NCBI GenBank assembly: GCA_964551975.1
Contig: CAZKFI010000001.1
Span: forward strand, 127,899-191,898
DNA length: 64,000 nucleotides
Direction of reading: 5' to 3'
Origin: REEB426 sp964551975
GTDB lineage: Bacteria > Actinomycetota > Actinomycetes > S36-B12
Shown here: positions 52,778 through 59,283 of the stretch, one piece after another
How positions within the stretch are numbered: the stretch's first letter is position 1
Layout: each line of letters begins with the position of its first letter
Notes under the pieces: generated by a model
What the model was told of the DNA's origin: nothing
Databases searched by the model: none
Seen by the model: only the letters and a program-made list of their open reading frames with translations
Translations under genes and position numbers: made by a program

Positions 52778-53731
52778 TCACGCCGCACCTGCGTCCCAGC
52801 GGCAGCCGCAGAGTGGATGGCTCGCGCGAGCGTGCACTTTCGGTATCAGGCTTTCCGGAGTCCACTCGTAGGCCCGATCGCCAAGATCACTGCCACCGGG
52901 CAGTGGCGAGTCGACCACACTGCGGGCAAGCAGGATTGCCTGGACCGCGGCCAGCCTGGCCGTCACGGGGTCGAAGCATTCGGCCCGGTCGTCCTGGGTG
53001 AGGGCCATCAATTGCAGTGCCACCTGCGACCAACCGGGCGTGGTGTCTAGGTGATGCAGATGCGCGCAGGCCAGGCAGCTGGTTTGGCCCGGAATGACCA
53101 ACGGTCCGACCACGGCCCGCACCCCGAAGGCCCGCAGGGTCAGGTGAGGTACCTGACAGGCGGGCAGATCCACTCGCCCGGCCAGATCCGGGTGGGCACC
53201 GTCGGCGATGACGCAGCAGGCAGTGTCCACTGGCAGTGGCGCATCGATCGGTCGCACCCAAGCGACCTGAAGTTGAGCCGCTCTGGCGGCGGAGAGGGCC
53301 TGACGTGCGAGCGGGCCGTCTCCCACGACGGCGATCCGTCGCACATACCGGCGAACCAGGAGGTGATGAGCAGCTGCTGCACTACCGAGCCAGTGCAGCA
53401 GAGCGCGGCGTCCAGGTTCACCCTGCCGGGCGTACCCACCGGTGCGCCACCACGTCCCGGGCCGACTGTTGGCGTCGTCGATACAGCCCGCCTGCCAGGC
53501 TGCCCGAAAGAGGCGCAGAGCATCGGCCGCGGGTTGCTCAGCGCCGATGACTTTCCAGGTACGCCTACCGTCGAGTGCGTGGAGCCAGGTCATCGCCTGC
53601 GAACTCACCCCGTCGAGGAAGTGAGCCCTCGTCCCATCGCCGATGCGTACCCGATTCGATCCGCACCACAGGACAAGGCCGGTTGAAAGCAGGACGGGTC
53701 GGCAGGTTGGCGCAGGTGGCTCGTGCAGCAT
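52778..53731 (-). CDS. orphan ThiF/Ocin-ThiF-like protein (RiPP-type leader-binding family)
   Basis: A 317-residue protein. The first part (about residues 1-120) resembles the winged region that binds leader peptides in TOMM cyclodehydratases. The Rossmann-like part begins IAVVGDGPLARQALSAAR (a degenerate GxGxxG), then VVGPLVIPGQTSCLACAHLHHLDTTPGWSQVALQL, which matches the P-x-x-x-C-L-x-C-x-D-L-H-R-x-x-R-D-P-x-W pattern of Ocin-ThiF proteins. The terminal HPLCGC gives two more zinc Cys. No YcaO partner, precursor peptide or dehydrogenase lies in this window. The conserved actinobacterial neighbourhood (ABC1, zincin-2; Rv3195-Rv3197) suggests a housekeeping role rather than a bacteriocin. Confidence 0.75.
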   Translation of the reverse strand: MLHEPPAPTCRPVLLSTGLVLWCGSNRVRIGDGTRAHFLDGVSSQAMTWLHALDGRRTWKVIGAEQPAADALRLFRAAWQAGCIDDANSRPGTWWRTGGYARQGEPGRRALLHWLGSAAAAHHLLVRRYVRRIAVVGDGPLARQALSAARAAQLQVAWVRPIDAPLPVDTACCVIADGAHPDLAGRVDLPACQVPHLTLRAFGVRAVVGPLVIPGQTSCLACAHLHHLDTTPGWSQVALQLMALTQDDRAECFDPVTARLAAVQAILLARSVVDSPLPGGSDLGDRAYEWTPESLIPKVHARASHPLCGCRWDAGAA

Positions 53732-53753
53732 GCCTCAGGGTGTGCGGCGATGG

Positions 53754-53780
53754 CTGTGGATGCAAAGTTGCGATCCACAG
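53754..53780. promoter_or_regulatory. hairpin of two inverted DnaA-box-like sites
   Basis: CTGTGGAT (53754-53761) and ATCCACAG (53773-53780) are exact inverted copies with an 11-nt centre that itself pairs (GCAA/TTGC). It lies downstream of the M20 gene and just upstream of the ThiF-like gene, both on the minus strand. It may be an operator or an attenuating structure; the arms match DnaA boxes at seven of nine bases. Confidence 0.5.
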
Positions 53781-53816
53781 TTGCCGCAGTCTGCGGTCCG
53801 CACGTTGGCTCGTTGC

Positions 53817-55142
53817 CTAGTTGGCATCGCCAGCAGCGTCCGCCAACTGACAGCGATCGATGATGAGGGCGGCCAGCACCCGCGCGCAGTCGACGACCTC
53901 GTCAATCGCGACCCATTCATCGGGGGCATGTGCCACTTTGCTGTCGCCGGGGCCGTACTGAATCGTCGGGATTCCGCCGATGCCGGTCAGTAGGCGTAGG
54001 TCTGAGCCGTAGGGACCGCCGTAGACCTCAGGAGTGCTGTTGAGCAGCTGCCTATGAATTCGTGCTGTTGCTCCGATCAGGGGATGGTCGGGGTCGGTTC
54101 GACCTGGGGCGAACTGTCCACCCCACCACTGCACCTCAACCGGATGATCGCGCAGCCAGGGATCATCCGCGCATGCCGCTGCTACCACCTGCTCGAAGTC
54201 GGCGCGTGCAGTTGCTACGTCTTCCCCCAATGCCACTCCGTAGCGACCCTCAGCAATCAGCAGATCGGGAACGGTGGAGGCCCAGTCACCAGCCTGCACG
54301 GTGCCGATGGATAGCGGATAGGCGATGGGCCAGCGTTGCATCAGCGGATCGACACTGATGTTGCGCCGGCCTTCAAAGTCCTGCAGTGACTTCAGGATCG
54401 GCAGAAAGGCCGTGACCGCGCTGACACCTTCGCTGCGTCGCGAGGCATGGGTTGCCCTGCCACGCACAGTCAGTCGAAAGGTCAGTGCGCCACCGTTTGC
54501 CGGGATGATGTCCAAGCTGGTCGGCTCCGGTACCACGCAGTACTCAGGTTTGATGCCCCCATCGGCCAGATGTTGCAGGAGTGCGTAGGTGCCCAGGCCG
54601 CCGTCTTCCTCTCCGCAGACCGGTGCGATGGCGACCGTGCCGTGCAGGCGTACCCCGGCCTGTCGCAGGGCGCGTACTGCCGCCCAGGCGGCCACCAGTC
54701 CGGCCTTCATATCTGCGGCGCCACGGCCGACGATGCGTTCACTCCCGTCTGGCCCCTCGAGCAGGCGCGCGGTGAATGGATCCCCGCTCCAGGCCGACAG
54801 ATCACCGGGAGGAACGACATCGGTATGCCCATTGATCACGAGCACAGGTCCGTCACCGTTTCCCGCCCACTGGGCAAGTACCCCTACGCCGGCGGAACGT
54901 GCAACCTCCATGCCCGGGAAATTTGGGTCCTGCTGGAGTGACTCCACAGGTATCGACCAGCGATCAACCCGCAACCCCTCATCCGCCCAACGGTCAGCAA
55001 GCCACTCCTGCACCTGCACCTCGGCCGTGCTACCGCCGATCGATGGGATGGCAATGAGGCTGCGCAGCTGCTCGACGATCCAGTCCCTTTCGATGGCATC
55101 GATAGGGGTGGCGCCACTGCTGGGGCTCGGGCTGGTTCGCAC
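53817..55142 (-). CDS. M20 family metallopeptidase (ArgE/DapE/ACY1 group)
   Basis: A 441-residue di-zinc amidohydrolase. Metal and catalytic residues are visible in VINGHTDVVPPG, GRGAADMKAGLVAAW, CGEEDGG and AHAPDEWVAID, all intact. The dimerisation (lid) domain follows VPEPTSLDIIPANGGALTFRLTVRGRATHASRRSEG. Members remove acyl or peptide groups from amino acids; the substrate is not determined, and succinyl-diaminopimelate or N-acyl amino acids are possible. GTG 55142 places the conserved IERDWIVEQLRSLIAIPS at about residue 17. ATG 55208 is a longer alternative without a ribosome-binding site. Confidence 0.85.
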   Translation of the reverse strand: MRTSPSPSSGATPIDAIERDWIVEQLRSLIAIPSIGGSTAEVQVQEWLADRWADEGLRVDRWSIPVESLQQDPNFPGMEVARSAGVGVLAQWAGNGDGPVLVINGHTDVVPPGDLSAWSGDPFTARLLEGPDGSERIVGRGAADMKAGLVAAWAAVRALRQAGVRLHGTVAIAPVCGEEDGGLGTYALLQHLADGGIKPEYCVVPEPTSLDIIPANGGALTFRLTVRGRATHASRRSEGVSAVTAFLPILKSLQDFEGRRNISVDPLMQRWPIAYPLSIGTVQAGDWASTVPDLLIAEGRYGVALGEDVATARADFEQVVAAACADDPWLRDHPVEVQWWGGQFAPGRTDPDHPLIGATARIHRQLLNSTPEVYGGPYGSDLRLLTGIGGIPTIQYGPGDSKVAHAPDEWVAIDEVVDCARVLAALIIDRCQLADAAGDAN

Positions 55143-55375
55143 CCGGCATTGTTGCGTATGCCTCGTGGCCTTGAGGTGCCCGACGTTCGCCGGAGCCGCG
55201 AGACTCATGTGACTTATGGGGCAGAAGTGCATGACTTTTGTCCCCAATTCCTCGGCGCGCGGCTGCGGAAACGCTCATCACGCAGTGCGGGGCCTATCGT
55301 GAGGGCGTCCGTGGGCCGGCAGGGCCCGAGTTGCACGGCCGCACTTCGCGGTCCTGCGAAGAGACAGGAGAGGTC

Positions 55376-55531
55376 ATGGCCGAGAGCTACTCGGGCGAGG
55401 CGTACTGCGTGAAGTGCAAGGAGAAGCGTGCCTTTGACGGGCATGTCGAGGTGAGCAACGGCCGCCGCTTTGCCAAGGGCATCTGCCCGGTCTGCGGCAC
55501 CAAGGTCACCCGCATTCTCGGGAAGGCCTAA
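55376..55531 (+). CDS. DUF5679 zinc-ribbon protein
   Basis: A 51-residue protein of the DUF5679 family: AESYSGEAYCVKCKEKRAFDG, a short loop, then FAKGICPVCGTKVTRILGKA. The two Cys pairs (C11/C14 and C37/C40) form one zinc ribbon. Function is unknown; such small ribbons bind RNA, DNA or a partner protein. GGAGAGG precedes ATG 55376. A strong palindromic terminator follows 32 nt after the stop. Confidence 0.85.
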   Translation: MAESYSGEAYCVKCKEKRAFDGHVEVSNGRRFAKGICPVCGTKVTRILGKA

Positions 55532-55562
55532 GCCTGGGCAGGTATCGCTCCTAGCGAACTTC

Positions 55563-55607
55563 GAGGTCGGACACCGTCACGGTGTCCGACCTCTGCCTTG
55601 TTTTTTG
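55563..55607 (+). terminator. strong rho-independent terminator
   Basis: A perfect 14-bp stem (55563-55576 with 55580-55593, loop TCA) is followed by TGCCTTG and six T residues (55601-55606). It ends the DUF5679 transcript. Confidence 0.88.
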
Positions 55608-55641
55608 GGGTCGGGCACGGTCTCGGTGTCCGACCTCTGCC
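55580..55641. repeat. duplicated terminator half: direct repeat of 18 bp
   Basis: CGGTGTCCGACCTCTGCC occurs at 55580-55597 and again at 55624-55641, 44 bp apart. The second copy has its own imperfect partner (GGTCGGGCAC) and forms a second, weaker hairpin just before the ribosome-binding region of the metalloprotease gene. Confidence 0.75.
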
Positions 55642-55663
55642 AAGAAGGAGTGGGTCGTCGGGG

Positions 55664-55669
55664 TACCTT
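55664..55669 (+). promoter_or_regulatory. -10 element (TACCTT), leaderless start
   Basis: TACCTT ends 6 nt before GTG 55676 of the zincin-2 metalloprotease gene. Confidence 0.55.
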
Positions 55670-55675
55670 CATGAC

Positions 55676-56986
55676 GTGAGCATTCCCTTTGGCTTCGGTC
55701 CCGCTGACCCGGATCGTCCCGGTCAACAGGGATTCGACATGGCGAGCCTGGGTGCGGCGCTGCAGTCGCTCGGTCAGATGCTGGCGAAGGGATCAACATC
55801 AGCAGGGGTCAGCAGCGAGATGGTGAGCGACCTGGCCCGAAAGGCAATCGTTGGTCGCGGCGATCCCGCGCCCACTTCGCAGCAACACCAGGCAGTTGAA
55901 GACGCGGTCCGGCTGGCTGAGTTGTGGCTTGACGGCACCACGACGTTGCCGGCAGGGGCGTTGCCACCGGTGACCTGGAGTCGTTCGGAATGGCTGGTAG
56001 CCACGCTTCCCGCCTGGCTGCGGTACGTCGAACCTGTGGCCGATCAAATGCGCCAGGGTGTTGCGGGCCTGATGGGTGGGCCGGACGGACAGATGGGCGC
56101 GGCCGACCTGCAATCGATGGTCGACTCCCTTCCCGAGCAGTTCCGCGCCATGTTCCCCGGTGGCGTACCCCCGGAGATGGCCACCATGCTCGGGCCGTTG
56201 ATGGGCATGATGCAGCAGTTGGGGACTGTTGCATTCACGATGCAGTTTTCCCAGGTACTTGCTGGCCTGGCCTGTGAGGCCGTCAGCGCGACCGACATCG
56301 GTGTGCCCTTGGTTGAGGATGCTCGCTGCGCGCTCATTCCCACCAACGTGCGTGAACTCGGCGAAGGCATTGGCGTCAATCAAGGTGAGGTCCTGCTGTA
56401 TCTCGCGATGCGTGAGGCTGCTCATCAGCGACTTTTCGCTCACGCGGCCTGGCTTCGCCCGCGAATCGCCGGAGCGATTGAGGAGTACGCGCGGGGGATC
56501 CGGGTCGACGTCGAGCAGGTGAGTGAAGCTATGCGCGAGATCGACCTCAGCGGGCCTCAGGCGATCCAGGAGGCGCTCGCGCAGGGGGTCGTGCGACCAG
56601 AAGACACACCCGAACAACAGGCCGCGCTCGCTCGACTGCAGACGCTATTGGCGCTGATCGAGGGCTGGGTGGAAGACACCGTCCATGAGGCGGCTACGGG
56701 CCGACTGGCCTCGGCGGATGCACTCCGCGAGACGATGCGTCGTCGCCGCGGCGCAGGTGGACCAGCGGAGAAGGCATTCGCAACGCTCGTCGGCATGGAA
56801 CTTCGACCACGTGATATCCGCGAAGCGGTGACGGTGTTCGCCGCGGTGCGAATACGTGGCTCACTGCAGCAACGCGATGGACTGTGGGCGCATCCGGACC
56901 TACTGCCGACACCACAAGACTTGGCTGATCCACTGGGGTTCGTCGAGACAGTGCTTAACCCCGGTGACTCACCAGAGTTGTCCTAG
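55676..56986 (+). CDS. zinc-dependent metalloprotease, zincin-2 family (Rv3195-like)
   Basis: A 436-residue protein of the actinobacterial zincin-2 family. The putative catalytic helix is YLAMREAAHQRLFAH (E-x-x-H with a leading Arg, as in this family), with a downstream metal site in the region LIEGWVEDTVHEAA. An N-terminal low-complexity segment and a helical middle (MLGPLMGMMQQLGTVAF) come first. It lies beside DUF5679 and a Nudix gene and about 2 kb from the ThiF-like and ABC1 genes, the Rv3195-Rv3197 neighbourhood. Substrate is unknown. GTG 55676 is chosen because it has a leaderless promoter 6 nt upstream; a longer start would overlap the terminator repeat. Confidence 0.85.
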   Translation: MSIPFGFGPADPDRPGQQGFDMASLGAALQSLGQMLAKGSTSAGVSSEMVSDLARKAIVGRGDPAPTSQQHQAVEDAVRLAELWLDGTTTLPAGALPPVTWSRSEWLVATLPAWLRYVEPVADQMRQGVAGLMGGPDGQMGAADLQSMVDSLPEQFRAMFPGGVPPEMATMLGPLMGMMQQLGTVAFTMQFSQVLAGLACEAVSATDIGVPLVEDARCALIPTNVRELGEGIGVNQGEVLLYLAMREAAHQRLFAHAAWLRPRIAGAIEEYARGIRVDVEQVSEAMREIDLSGPQAIQEALAQGVVRPEDTPEQQAALARLQTLLALIEGWVEDTVHEAATGRLASADALRETMRRRRGAGGPAEKAFATLVGMELRPRDIREAVTVFAAVRIRGSLQQRDGLWAHPDLLPTPQDLADPLGFVETVLNPGDSPELS

Positions 56987-57009
56987 CCGCTCAAGGCTGA
57001 GCAGCGCAC

Positions 57010-57543
57010 ATGATCAACACCACTGACGTAGCGGTTGGTCTGAGCTCGTGGCAGGCACCAGATGCTGACCAGGCGATGCTTCAGGCGCAATACCTGGAGT
57101 TTCTTGCGACGCACCCGGACGGGATCTGGCGCGAATGTCACGACGGGCATCTGACTGCCAGCGCTCTGGTGATGGCAGAGTCGATGGATCGAGTGCTGCT
57201 GACCTTGCACCCGAAAGTGGGTCGCTGGTTGCAGTTGGGCGGTCACTGCGAGCAGGGCGATCACAGCCTTCAGGCGGCGGCCAGGCGCGAAGTCATCGAG
57301 GAATGCGGGATTGCGCCCACTTGGCTGAGTGACCACCCGCTGCGCCTTGACCGGCACCCGGTGCCCTGCGGTGGTCGCATGAGTGAGCATCTCGACGTGC
57401 AGTACCTCGCGCTGGTGCCCACGGATGCGCTGGCCGTATGCAGTGCGGAGTCACTGGACCTGCGCTGGTTTGACCTGACGAAGTTGCCTAGCGACCTTGA
57501 TGGCAGTGTGCAGGCACTGATCTCGGCAGCCCGGCACAGGTGA
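57010..57543 (+). CDS. Nudix hydrolase
   Basis: A 177-residue protein. The Nudix box is GGHCEQGDHSLQAAARREVIEECGI (G-x5-E-x7-R-E-x2-E-E-x-G-I, all key residues present). A conserved HLDVQYLALVP and LRWFDLTKLP follow. The substrate (nucleoside diphosphate linked to another group) cannot be inferred. ATG 57010 is 23 nt after the zincin-2 stop, so the genes may be co-transcribed. Confidence 0.88.
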   Translation: MINTTDVAVGLSSWQAPDADQAMLQAQYLEFLATHPDGIWRECHDGHLTASALVMAESMDRVLLTLHPKVGRWLQLGGHCEQGDHSLQAAARREVIEECGIAPTWLSDHPLRLDRHPVPCGGRMSEHLDVQYLALVPTDALAVCSAESLDLRWFDLTKLPSDLDGSVQALISAARHR

Positions 57544-57869
57544 CTTTTTTCTGTCCACAGAGCGCACGCCGTGGAAACCCCATAAACACGGAGGTCTAGG
57601 CGGAGATATCCCCAGTACATCCACAGGATTCCGCACACGAAGACCACGTGATAGGCACTGTTGTCCCCACGTCGTCCACAGGTTTGTCCCGTGCCTGTGG
57701 ATGCACCCTTATTTGCTCATTGACGGTATGCCGACAGGTTCCTACCGTGAGGGCGCGGGCAAGCCCCCGGGATAACGGACGATCGTGAGCGCGGGGAAGG
57801 CGTGCGACGTTGTGAGACCTGGGGGCTTTGCTCGCGACCAGTTCCCAAGCCACGGTGAGCGGCCACGGA
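57544..57869. other. intergenic region with four DnaA-like sites and a promoter
   Basis: 326 nt without a gene. It holds CTGTCCACA (57551-57559), ACATCCACA (57617-57625), TCGTCCACA (57672-57680) and TGTGGATGC (57696-57704), each one or two bases from a DnaA box. TCCACAGG (57675-57682) and CCTGTGGA (57694-57701) are exact inverted arms with an 11-nt centre. A promoter follows at 57720-57748, then about 115 nt of leader. I see no terminator or RNA gene. Confidence 0.6.
57720..57748 (+). promoter_or_regulatory. housekeeping promoter of the small membrane/PDZ-Lon operon
   Basis: TTGACG (57720-57725), 17 nt, then TACCGT (57743-57748) match both consensus elements. Transcription would start near 57755, giving a leader of about 115 nt before ATG 57870. 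Confidence 0.65.
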
Positions 57870-58124
57870 ATGGTGAGCACGTACGCTGGGCTGGTGTCCA
57901 CCCTCGCCTGGTGGCTCATTCCGTTGGGCGCAACACTGCTGGCCATCGGTTGGGCCGCATTCCGTAGTCGCCCTCGCAAGCCGGCGCCAGTGCAGGATGC
58001 GATGGAAGGGTTACGCCGATTCGGTGACGCTATGGAACGTCCGCTGCCCGACTACCGAGGTGCAACGGATTCGCAGCGTCGTATGTCGCCGGGGTATCGC
58101 GATGATCGACGCGGAGCACAGTGA
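57870..58124 (+). CDS. small membrane protein upstream of PDZ-Lon
   Basis: An 84-residue protein with one N-terminal helix (about residues 8-28, LVSTLAWWLIPLGATLLAIGWAAF) and a basic, charged tail (SRPRKPAPVQDAMEGLRRFGDAMERPLPDY). Its stop overlaps the GTG start of the protease (GTGA), so the two are co-translated. A small protein of this shape often precedes the Rv3194c-type protease in actinobacteria; the role is unknown. An earlier start (57828) is possible but has no ribosome-binding site. Confidence 0.65.
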   Translation: MVSTYAGLVSTLAWWLIPLGATLLAIGWAAFRSRPRKPAPVQDAMEGLRRFGDAMERPLPDYRGATDSQRRMSPGYRDDRRGAQ

Positions 58125-59236
58125 GCACCTTTCGACGGCTGTCTGCACAGTTCTCCGAGCGAATGCGACCTATGTCTCGACAGGCTCGAGCATTGTGGAT
58201 CAGTGTCGGTGCGCTCCTGGTTCTGCTCGCAGTGGCATTCCTGCTCCCCGTGCCCTACGTCAAGCTCGCTCCCGGTCCCACGTACAACGTCATCGGGGTA
58301 CGCGACGAGCAGCCCGTCATCACGATTACCGGGGCTCCGACCTATCCGGTCACCGGTGACCTCGATATGACGACCGTGATGGAGTCCGGTGGCCCACGGG
58401 GTGGTCTCACCTTCGTCGATGCACTGTCTTCCTGGGTGGACCCCAACGACGCGGTAGTGCCTCGGGAGTTGCTGTACCCCGACGATGTCACTGGTGAGGA
58501 GGTCAAGCAGCGTCAGGCCGCGCTTTTCAGCACCTCGCAGTCCAATGCGATCGCCGCTGCCGCTGTCTATCTCGATCGCCCCGTCAACCCACATGTCGTG
58601 GTGAGCGCGGTGTATGCAGGAACACCCTCTGATGGCCTGCTCTTGCCGGGCGACAAGATTCGGACAGTCGATGGTGTTGCGGTGCAGGTTCCCACTGATG
58701 TCAGTTCGCGCATTCGTTCGGCTCCATCTGGTACGACCTTCACGCTGGGTATCACGCGCACCGACACCGCGGGCGCTACCACGCAGCAGGATGTGGCAGT
58801 CACCTCCCAGCCGAACCCAGACGACCCGGCCCTGCCCTACATCGGTATCGGTGTTGGGACGTACTACACCTCGAATTTCCAGGCGCAGTTCTCGCTGGAA
58901 GACATCGGGGGCCCCAGTGCCGGTCTCATCTTCACTCTCGGCATCATCGATCTGCTGAGCCCCGCCGATCTTGTGGCCGGCCGGCACGTAGCCGGAACCG
59001 GAACCATCGCGCCAGACGGCGCCGTCGGCCCAATCGGGGGTATTCGGCAGAAGTTGGCTGGGGCACGTGCCGCCGGGGCCGAACTGTTCCTGATGCCACA
59101 GGCCCATTGCAGGGAGGCGGCCGATCACATCCCCGATGGCTTGGTGGTCACACCGGTCAGCACCCTGGACGAGGCCGTCAAGGCGGTGGAACTGTTCACC
59201 GCTGGGAGTCAGGTTCCGGCCTGTCCGGCCACCTGA
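58121..59236 (+). CDS. PDZ domain-containing Lon-like membrane protease
   Basis: A 371-residue protein: one N-terminal membrane helix (about residues 27-46), a PDZ domain (about 155-235, VVVSAVYAGTPSDGLLLPGDKIRTVDG) and a C-terminal Lon-type proteolytic domain. The catalytic Ser lies in GGPSAGLIFTLG, and the Lys in GGIRQKLAGARAAGA, so the Ser-Lys dyad is intact. It has no AAA module. The active site faces outside. It is the Rv3194c counterpart, and its neighbour UPF0182 (Rv3193c) follows with the same order. GTG 58121. Confidence 0.9.
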   Translation: MSTFRRLSAQFSERMRPMSRQARALWISVGALLVLLAVAFLLPVPYVKLAPGPTYNVIGVRDEQPVITITGAPTYPVTGDLDMTTVMESGGPRGGLTFVDALSSWVDPNDAVVPRELLYPDDVTGEEVKQRQAALFSTSQSNAIAAAAVYLDRPVNPHVVVSAVYAGTPSDGLLLPGDKIRTVDGVAVQVPTDVSSRIRSAPSGTTFTLGITRTDTAGATTQQDVAVTSQPNPDDPALPYIGIGVGTYYTSNFQAQFSLEDIGGPSAGLIFTLGIIDLLSPADLVAGRHVAGTGTIAPDGAVGPIGGIRQKLAGARAAGAELFLMPQAHCREAADHIPDGLVVTPVSTLDEAVKAVELFTAGSQVPACPAT

Positions 59237-59271
59237 GCAACCGACCCTGTGCTTGATCGACCCCCGTGTCG

Positions 59272-59277
59272 TAGGTT
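59272..59277 (+). promoter_or_regulatory. -10 element (TAGGTT), leaderless start of UPF0182 gene
   Basis: TAGGTT ends 6 nt before GTG 59284. Confidence 0.55.
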
Positions 59278-59283
59278 GGCTAG

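Noticed and set aside
52778..53731. Full RiPP biosynthetic cluster
   Set aside because: No YcaO, precursor or transporter is found nearby.
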